A model generated the notes under the pieces. That model made no database searches. It worked only from the letters and a program-made list of their open reading frames with translations, and was not told where the DNA came from. A stretch of 64,000 nucleotides of DNA from Serpula lacrymans var. lacrymans S7.9. Taxonomy: Eukaryota > Basidiomycota > Agaricomycetes > Boletales > Serpulaceae. Each line of letters opens with the position of its first letter. Position 1 is the first letter of the stretch. The stretch spans positions 1,048,720 through 1,112,719 of the forward strand of contig NW_006763293.1 in assembly GCF_000218685.1 (NCBI RefSeq), given 5' to 3'. The position numbers were made by a program, and so were the translations under genes. Shown here one piece after another: positions 56,595 through 64,000 of this stretch.

Positions 56595-59073
56595 TTATTT
56601 CCACCCACCCTGCATGGCATGGGCGGGCTGCGCATAGCTTCCTTGTGGCTGTGGAGGCCCCCAATGGGGTTGTTCTGTAAGTTGGGCAGGAGGCCTAGGA
56701 GGAGGTCCTGGAAAATATTGTTGGTTCGCAGGTTGATTATATGCAGGCTGTTGGTGCGAAGAAGGAGGTAGCAATTGCAGTTGCCCATGATGAGACATGT
56801 CGGGCGGAGGTGGGGGAGGAAGAACAGGCTGATACATTGGTTGTGTTGAATGGTAGTTCACATTCATGGGCGGCTGGGGTAAGCTAGGTCTGGATGGTGA
56901 TGGATTACGACGAGATGATGCAGGAAGAGGTGGAGGAGGAGGGAGACTTGAGTTCCCACCATTGTTTTGAAGTCCAGGATTGGGCGAGTGTTGTCCAGGT
57001 GAGTATGACTGAGGTGGTGTACTATACTGTATATGCGATGGGGCTGGCGGAGGAGGTGGAACATGCTGGAATGGCGCACTCTGGTGCACAACGCTACCTG
57101 CATAGGGACGAGTTGGGCTGTGTGAATTGAGTTGTTGTGGAAAACTTGATGACGGAGGTAGAGTTAATGACGGCTGTCTGTGATTTGGATACTGTGCATA
57201 GTTCTGATGCTGAGGAGGCTGTTGAGGCTGTTGAGGAAGGGGCCTTGACCCTGTCGAGATCGTACTACCAGTCTGCGACGAAGGTAATGGGGGAAAGTAG
57301 TCATGCGGCGGTGAAGGTGTCTTCGGCTGATACCCATGGTAAGGTTGAGGGGGAGCAGACTGTGCTATAGGAGGGGCTGCAGGCGGGGGAGGAAGAGCAG
57401 CTGTGGGTGGGCGATATTGCTGTGGAGGGGCTGATTGAGAAGGAATCGGGGGATAATGAACCTGAGATACAGGGGCAGGAGGATATTGAGGGTATTGATA
57501 AGACTGAGCATCATAGTTCTGATGGAAAGATGCAGAGCTAGGAGGCGGGACAGGCGGAGCAAAGTTGGACTGGGTGGGAGTAGGCGCTGGAGCGGGGGCA
57601 TATCCAGATTGTCCAAGATGGTGCGGAGGTGGATGATGTGGAGGAGAGTAGCTCAACGGAACTGGTGTATGCCCCTGATGCGGGACAAAGCCGGAAGGCT
57701 CTGATGAGTAGGATGGAAGAGGTGCAAAATTAGAGGGAGTAGCTTCGGGGATGGGCATTGGCATGAAACCGGAAGATGAAGCCGGCATGCTATATCTTGG
57801 GCCATTATGGCGCGTGGAAGCTTGGTGACTTACAGTGGCATTATTATACTGGGGATGGTAAGGAACAGGTCCAGAATAGGTGTTGCGATGGGGAGAAGGT
57901 CCAGTCGGTGTTACAGGACGGTCATAGGAAAATGACGATCCAGTCCCAAGATATCCGTTCTGCTCAAAACCTTGTGATGCATGGGTAGGCAAAGTCGAGA
58001 AACCAACAGATGAAGAAGGTCGTAACTGCGCGCCATGGGCAGGCTAAGAGTAATATTAATTATCCATGTACTACCATAGTTTATGGGATACTCACAGGAA
58101 AACTTTCCCTGCGCCTATGATCCGGGACATTCAGCTCCCCAAAATCGTTCGCAAGTTGATCAATAGGCGAAGCTCTATTCCTCTGTTCATATGGAGGGGC
58201 ATAGAGATCAACCTTAGCCATAGAGCTTGACGACCTAAGAGAGGATGGCAGAGAGTCCAAATGACCAATTTCCGATATACTGCCAGATGATGAAGTGATT
58301 CGGGATGGTGTGGAATGCGAGCTTATGCTAGTCATCGAGGAATTTTCTCCCGCTGGGATGAAAGAACCTGGACCACCATACTGTCTGTTGATCTGGGTTG
58401 GTTTCGGGGTAGTCTTTTTTTCAGGTGGTGGCTCCTATAGATCCAAAAGGATAAATATGTGCTCAGAATGTTGAATAAAAAGGACCTACATTCGACCAAA
58501 ATGTCAGTTCTAGATAAACTTCTCCGCAATATTTCTCTTTATGCATAAGAGTAAACCACTCTGCGAACTACATCAGACCAACTGGACAAGAATCAGCAAC
58601 CAGAAGACATTACCGTCTGTCTCTCCCTTAGTTAGAACTTCCGTCAAATCCACCATGGACTCCCCAATCATGTCTGGCTCTCGGGCATCGTCCGCGAAGC
58701 ATTGCAGTTTCATAGTTTTCCCCCCTTGGATCTTCTTGGGAAACCTTGAATTCTTTGGAGGAAGTGGAGGTGGAGTATCTGATCCTTGGGCAGTTCTAGC
58801 TAACATATCCTCTACATCCTCGTATATCGAGAATCTGAACTCCTCATCCCACTCCGGATGCTGGCCACCCCGCTTGATAGCCTTGGTTCGTCTTTTCTCC
58901 TCGTGTAGAGTAACAGCGCAATACGGATCTTGCTTTCCTATGTGCCTTTTATTCGGTAAATTTTTCTGCAAGCGTGTTAAGTTAGCGTATAGTTGAGTGG
59001 ACGGTACGATGGCACTAACTGCTTTCAAGACCACAACGATCAGCGTTCCTATTTCTCGAGGAGATGAAGACAT
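56595..59073 (-). CDS. C2-domain, proline-rich protein (Inn1/Fic1-like)
   Basis: N-terminal C2 domain followed by a long proline-rich tail, the layout of the cytokinesis ingression proteins Inn1 (budding yeast) and Fic1 (fission yeast). Start MSSSPREIGTLIVVVLKA at 59073; after an intron KNLPNKRHIGKQDPYCAVTL, HPEWDEEFRFSIYED, EPDMIGESMVDLTEVLTKGE, EWFTLMHKEKYCGEVYLELT. A Ser-rich linker (MTSISSHSTPSRITSSSGSI) and a last exon of about 480 aa contain many polyproline runs (PQPYHGYQPKTPSPPHDYFP, SLPPPPPLP), suited to SH3 partners. The tail ends AMQGGWK at 56595. The C2 family is clear; a role in septum ingression is inferred from the architecture, and other C2/PxxP proteins are possible. Confidence 0.85.
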
Positions 59074-59418
59074 TGATGAAAGGAGTGTTGACGAAGAGAA
59101 AGTACGAGATCGCAGCTACGGTGAAACAAATGTACAAACAATTCTTCTCATGCAGGTTTCTGACAGACCGCAGTTGAAACGGAAGTTCAACTCAGTGTAA
59201 GCTCTTTTCGGCGGTTGTGGCTCCATTGGCGCATAGACTACGTAACAGCCCTGGTTACAAAGAAAACAAACAATATAGAATCTCCTACTTATCACACACT
59301 GTACATCCATTGTGCTACTTTCAAAAGCCAAATATTCTTGTACTCGTCAAAATACATATTTTTTCACAATATTCACACAAAGTCACTGAGATTAGATCTA
59401 CATATCACCGGCATCGCT
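59074..59418. other. Intergenic
   Basis: Promoter side of the C2 gene and 3' flank of the GH125 gene. Nothing else is seen. Confidence 0.4.
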
Positions 59419-61896
59419 TCATTGCCCTGGAGTGTAGCTCGTGCCGTTGGTGAAGATGAGTTCTGGCTTCCGCTGAGCTAAATCAAGAAGCATCTCCGAA
59501 AAATAGCTGTTAGCCCATGCAAACCACTGACGGGTGTATTGTGATTCGTCGTAGATGTTCATGGACTCGTGAATCAGACCAAGTCCAGCAGTGTTCTATC
59601 ACACAAAAGAGACGGTATAACATCAGTACAATTGTTTGCCACGATACGGAAAAAGACGCACGTTCGCAATCAGATATAAAGAATTTACAATTTCATCATC
59701 ATTGTCAGTTCCGAAAATCGCAGAAATCTGAGACATGGGCCTGTCCATGGTTCAGTATTGAAACTTCGCTCAGTGCTGACGCGGCTCACCATGGATTCCA
59801 TGCATCAACGTGAGGCCCACTAAGATAACGCGTCAGCAGCTACCATAAATTTCATCGAAAACACTTACCCAACGCCACGGAAGTTCTTTCCTTGGGCATA
59901 ATAAGGGTTGTTACGGGACAGAATTACCTGTCTTGTGGCAACATATGCAGGGTGGCTTGTATTCAGGAAGCCCAGGTACGGTAACGATAGCAAGGACTAG
60001 TGTAACTTTCAGCTTGAGAAGACATTCATGCCTTCATGTAGACTTACAGGAACATTGGCATCATCCATGACATACCGCGATCCGAGACCTAAAGAATCTG
60101 TCAGATGTGATTTCTTGCCAAAGTGACTCAAGTTCAGCACACCATTAGTTTCATAAGCAAAGATATTGTCGACAAGCTGACAAGTTAAGGGCATAATGTG
60201 AGCATATATGGTGAGAGGTTTGTTCGTAATATGTACCGTGTGGTTCCAAACAGCCGCTTCGATAGTCTGACTGTAATTCTTAGCTGCCTGGCTTATGTTT
60301 GGCATCTTACCGGCATCATCGAGAATTTCAGCCAGGTAGTTTAACTCAACGCTCAACATAGCGTTTGCTGGGGTAAGGAAAGCTACAAAGAAGATATTAA
60401 CAAGTGTTTCAAGTAATGAGGTACATGCTTACTTACCAAATATGCTCAGATCATCCGAAGGCCTGTGATGCGTACCAACCAAACCATTGGAGCCTCTGGG
60501 CTCTCCAGCGCCTGCATTGGTTACAGCAGGCGACAGAGCACCAGCATTTCCTGTCCAGTTATAGTAAGAAACCCAATTCCAGTTCTCGTCGAAGGAAGCC
60601 TGCGACTGCTCTTCGATAACTGTCAAGATTTGATTGATGGCCGTAAACCCTGGCGTAATGGGTAAGTGCATAAGATACGAAGATAGTTTAAGATATAGTC
60701 AAATACATTGATCATTCATAATGGAGCTGTCATTGGTTTCTTGGTAGTAGGACCTGGACAACTTGATGAATGCGCATAACGAATCGAGTTCATACTGGTC
60801 GGTGGGGGATTTGATTTATTCAGTGTCAACTTCGGAGACAAACTGAAAACACAATACCTTGCATTCAAAAACTGTCTGGTTGTTGACGGGCCTACAATAC
60901 GGCGACAAATGAAATTTAGCCATCCTAAATACTGCTCGAGAAAGCAACGCTTACGGTTGCACGGTGACGTCAGTAGCATATGCGTTATATGAAGGAGCCA
61001 ATCCACTTTCAGGCGGGGGTTGGAATGCTCCGCAGTAAGGATATTCAGACACATAGCGCGCTTCGTTGTTAATAACTGCCTTAACAAGCGTAGCAAGTTC
61101 TTTGTCTTTGGACAAAAGGGGGCGGTATTGTGCGAACTAGAACAAACGACCGTTCAGTCTATAACGTCCCACTCGAGAAAAGTTGAGATGTACGCACTTG
61201 ATTTCCAGTGTCACGAAGCCATTGTGCGCTAAATCATGAAGTTGTGTGAGAGATTGGTTTTACAGCAGCTTAAAGAAGACGAACGTGATGTCCTGATATC
61301 AAGTCAGTTGAGGAGATGTTGACTCGAGTCATGAACACTCACTCCAGTGATAATGAAAGCCAGGTTCTCAGTCTAATCGTACTATAAGAAGGAGCCCAAT
61401 GACGTCGATATAGCAGACATACCGAATTGAAATAGCGAACAGTAGTGTCTGATATGATATGGTGACGTCAATTCGGTGAGAAAGGTGAGATGACGGCCAA
61501 ACAAACCAAGGGTATTAGGGAAAGTGTTCTCGAAAAGACGAGCGAGATCGGGATCCTTTAGACGCGCCTTCATGTCTGCGATGACTTGCTGAGCGTGTCA
61601 TAATATATAAGTTTATCGATTCCACGGTTAAGGAACAGAAGCAAGTCCTTACCTCAACAGCAGAGCTGTTGAAAGTGCGGCACGCTGGATCGGGCCTCAT
61701 GTAAGGCAAGGCTAAAGGGCCTGTGGAGGCATTTCCTTGAGGACTCTTAGAATCCAATACATGTCAAGCGTGATGATTAACTACTAACGATATTGCTGAT
61801 ACTGACCTGAGAGTAAGTCGTGTAGTCAGGGCACTGCGCATGAACGGCGGTGCCCAGGGTAAGAGCAACTGCAAAACCACCAAGCTCTAATTTCAT
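59419..61896 (-). CDS. GH125 exo-alpha-1,6-mannosidase-like (Mug157 family)
   Basis: Secreted member of glycoside hydrolase family 125 (DUF1237, meiotically up-regulated Mug157 in fission yeast). Signal peptide [20 protein letters not shown] at 61896. Family blocks over about ten exons: [184 protein letters not shown]. The stop is at 59419 after GTSYTPGQ. The acidic residues in GDITAQWLRD and DDANVPS fit the family active site. It probably trims alpha-1,6-mannose from glycans. Confidence 0.92.
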
Positions 61897-62394
61897 TTTG
61901 ACAATACGCCAGAGGTTTTCGATACTGAGGACTTGGAAAGGCTGCAGGATTATTGAAAGGGCGGCTTTTATGAAATCATGACTTGATCCCCGCGTGATGT
62001 GCTCACGAGCATTCGAAGCATACGCACCCCAGCGCGTGATCATCAACACAGCGTACGGTGTTGACGGCGGAAATGATAAACTTGGCTCAGAAGGGATGAG
62101 ACATTCCTGACCTGAATAAACATTTGATGTAGTTTTATTATAAAAAAGGTACGTAGGTCATCGGGGTCAAGCATCGTGTGGCAACCGTCTGAATCACTCT
62201 GATCACCAGAATAACCGACTCATATGATCCAAGTTTCACTACGTTGCAGTACTACTAGTAAGAACTCCAAAAACTATAAAGATAACTGTGAAAATGAGAA
62301 CATGGGAACATAGTCCAGAGTAGAAGAAAAAAACATGCTGTCTATGCTGAAAACATAAGGTTATAACTACATAAGAAGACCGTCACCCATATAT
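61897..62394. other. Intergenic
   Basis: Promoter of the GH125 gene and 3' flank of the right-edge gene. Nothing else is seen. Confidence 0.4.
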
Positions 62395-64000
62395 CTAACC
62401 AACAGGAGTAGAGGGCGCTGGTATGGAAAGTGCGCTTTGCCATGTCTCTGTACGATTCGTAGCTGCCAAACTGTGCAGATCCCCATCACTAGCAGTCCTA
62501 CCAGAATCGTAAGAACTCGATGGCGACCGGTACGACGTCGAGGGATGACTTTCATCATCTGCATCCTGCCTGTCATCCTGCTTGCTTTCTACAGACTGCT
62601 GGGACTGCTCTTGCTCAGAAACAGGTGGAACTTTGGTCCCTGTCGTCTCTGTCGACTCTTCGCGTTGCTCTAGTGGAGGTGCTATTGCAACGATTTCAGG
62701 GGCACTTGCTTCATCTAGTACCATTTTTTCGACATCGGTTACTTGAGGTTTCGTTGGGGAGACATCACCGCCTGCAAGTCTTGTGTTTGGGGATGGCACC
62801 TTGACAGAGTTATTCCTCGAGTTGGAACTTGAGTTGCGATTATCCTCGTCCTTTGATTCCTCAGCAGCTTCCTTCTCCTCGTTTTCCACACTGAGAAGAC
62901 CGTTAGTCCTCACACTATTGCTAGTCCATAAGCTCTTGCTGCCCATGCTAAGTCCTGCACCAGCTCCCAATATTCTCGCGCTCCAACCACTCGCTTCACT
63001 CTCCCAGCTGCCTCTTCGCGAGCTCCTTGGCCTAAGGGCTCGAAGGCTAGCATCCACATCCCTATCGCCGTAAACGTCGAGCCTATCGTCATCTGCTAAA
63101 AGGAAATGGCTAGAATTCTCTCCCTCGCCATCTCCAGCCATGCTTCCCCCTAACTGTGAAACTGAATCTCCTACACCCATAGCAAACAGAGCAGCAGATC
63201 CAACTGAGCCTAATGTCAAACGCGCGCCAGGAATAGCATAAGCCGATGATGCCAAAGTAAGGACCGACGCGTTATCCATTGGAGGAGACGAAGGACGGGG
63301 ATTATTCCGGGGATGGTGAGCAGTGTGAAGAGGGGCCTGAACTCCATTCATATTGTTGGAGTTTGATGATGGCCCACCACCACCTGGACTTGAAGAACCA
63401 GCATTGGCTTGGTTCATAAATGAGGACGGGCGTGAAGATGACTGTGGAGACGGAGGAAGAGCAGAAAAAGTGATAGATGCACCGCTTCCTACATGCCCCG
63501 CTGATATGCCAGTTGAGGACGACCGCACGTGAGGAGGAAAACGAGGTGCTATCTGAGAAACTGGTGTGACTGGGACCTGTGCTATATGTCCGATACCTGC
63601 AGGAGCCATGTCGATACTCAGCAACGTCGTTGGTTTTGTACTAGCAGCGATACTCCTGAAGGTCCTAGGGTCAGACATATAGGACGAGGATGAGTGTGAA
63701 GGGGATGGAGAAGGTGGCGCGCTGGGAGGGAGGGGTCTGACAGACGCATCTTCATCCGCTTCTAAGGGACTAGTAGGAGACCACATCGAGTCACGCGCGA
63801 GTGAAGAATGATGCGTAGATGTTTCAACATCTCTTTCTATTTCCGAATGCTCATCAAAGTCCCCGTCGCCATTTAGAGATATAGTTTTGCGTTGAAGATG
63901 AATATCGTCCCGTCTGCTCTGACCCAATGCTCCACCATTGTTACCCACACCATTCCTTTGTGAGGACACCCGAGATGGTTGAGGCCACGGAGAAGAAACT
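62395..64000 (-). CDS. C-terminal part of a large Ser/Pro-rich protein (runs off window)
   Basis: The frame is open from the right edge of the window to a stop at 62395, about 535 codons on one exon, so the N-terminus lies outside. The visible part is mostly disordered, Ser/Pro-rich, with many SP sites. One denser block is GARLTLGSVGSAALFAMGVG, SSHFLLADDDRLDVYGDRDV, RALRPRSSRRGSWESEASGW, which looks conserved. The end is Glu/Ser-rich with STPVG as last residues. Similar tails occur behind WD40 domains in Agaricomycete proteins, but that domain is not in this window, so I give no function. Confidence 0.7.
   Translation of the reverse strand, partial: VSSPWPQPSRVSSQRNGVGNNGGALGQSRRDDIHLQRKTISLNGDGDFDEHSEIERDVETSTHHSSLARDSMWSPTSPLEADEDASVRPLPPSAPPSPSPSHSSSSYMSDPRTFRSIAASTKPTTLLSIDMAPAGIGHIAQVPVTPVSQIAPRFPPHVRSSSTGISAGHVGSGASITFSALPPSPQSSSRPSSFMNQANAGSSSPGGGGPSSNSNNMNGVQAPLHTAHHPRNNPRPSSPPMDNASVLTLASSAYAIPGARLTLGSVGSAALFAMGVGDSVSQLGGSMAGDGEGENSSHFLLADDDRLDVYGDRDVDASLRALRPRSSRRGSWESEASGWSARILGAGAGLSMGSKSLWTSNSVRTNGLLSVENEEKEAAEESKDEDNRNSSSNSRNNSVKVPSPNTRLAGGDVSPTKPQVTDVEKMVLDEASAPEIVAIAPPLEQREESTETTGTKVPPVSEQEQSQQSVESKQDDRQDADDESHPSTSYRSPSSSYDSGRTASDGDLHSLAATNRTETWQSALSIPAPSTPVG

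Noticed and set aside
56864..57704. Several open frames on both strands inside the C2 gene
   Set aside because: Shadows of the repetitive proline codons of the C2 protein tail.
1..64000. CRISPR arrays, rRNA genes, bacterial operons
   Set aside because: No spaced short direct repeats or rRNA-like sequence seen; gene structure is eukaryotic. I did not identify any tRNA with confidence by eye.

Overview
The window is nuclear DNA of a filamentous basidiomycete, most likely an Agaricomycete. Genes lie close together on both strands, coding exons are broken by many short introns (mostly about 50-65 nt), and several families are typical of mushroom-forming fungi: an expanded TKL-like kinase family, a GH16 glucanase-like enzyme, a P450 and lineage-specific multi-membrane proteins. 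I rebuilt exon-intron structures by hand from reading-frame phase and family resemblance. Gene ends are mostly firm. Internal exon borders are firm only where positions are given.

Layout. 1-8.1 kb: 3' end of the Sm-F gene (+), a DUF2423/LLPH-like nucleolar protein (+), and two tandem related multi-membrane protein genes (-), the second frameshifted. 8.6-23 kb is housekeeping: ERB1/BOP1 (-), ARP4 (+), an unknown Gln/Ser-rich protein (-), TRAPPC2/TRS20 (-), mitochondrial rhomboid PCP1 (+), CLASP/STU1 (-). 23-32 kb: SurE-like protein (+), GH16 enzyme (-), Rdx/SelW-like protein (-), PCH2/TRIP13 (+), PPR protein (-). 32.5-37.1 kb: a tandem segmental duplication carrying two TPMT-like methyltransferase genes (-) and a ~288 nt repeat with telomere-like ends. 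37.6-47.7 kb: Sm-G (-), a long disordered protein (+), MDM10 (-), an MLKL-like helical bundle joined to a pseudokinase (-), and a P450 (-). 48-56 kb: an unknown multi-exon gene (+), a J-domain protein (-), two small genes including a HIG1-like one (+), and a bZIP factor (+). 56.6-64 kb: a C2/proline-rich protein resembling Inn1/Fic1 (-), a GH125 mannosidase (-), and a disordered protein running off the right edge (-).

How the genes relate. There is no evidence of a metabolic cluster or a mobile element with intact coding capacity. Related functions occur by category: splicing (Sm-F and Sm-G 37 kb apart), ribosome assembly (ERB1, DUF2423), mitochondria (PCP1, MDM10, HIG1-like, PPR), cell wall/secreted (GH16, GH125), and cytoskeleton/cytokinesis (CLASP, C2 protein). 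Several gene pairs are divergent with 120-190 bp between start codons (ERB1/ARP4, TRAPPC2/PCP1, CLASP/SurE, Rdx/PCH2), so they probably share promoters.

Most notable: five GC-AG introns, a candidate AT-AC intron in Sm-F, micro-exons of 8 and 11 nt that carry key cysteines, a methyltransferase paralogue pair differing in donor type (GC versus GT) at the same intron, and an MLKL-like architecture whose kinase domain lacks the catalytic aspartate.
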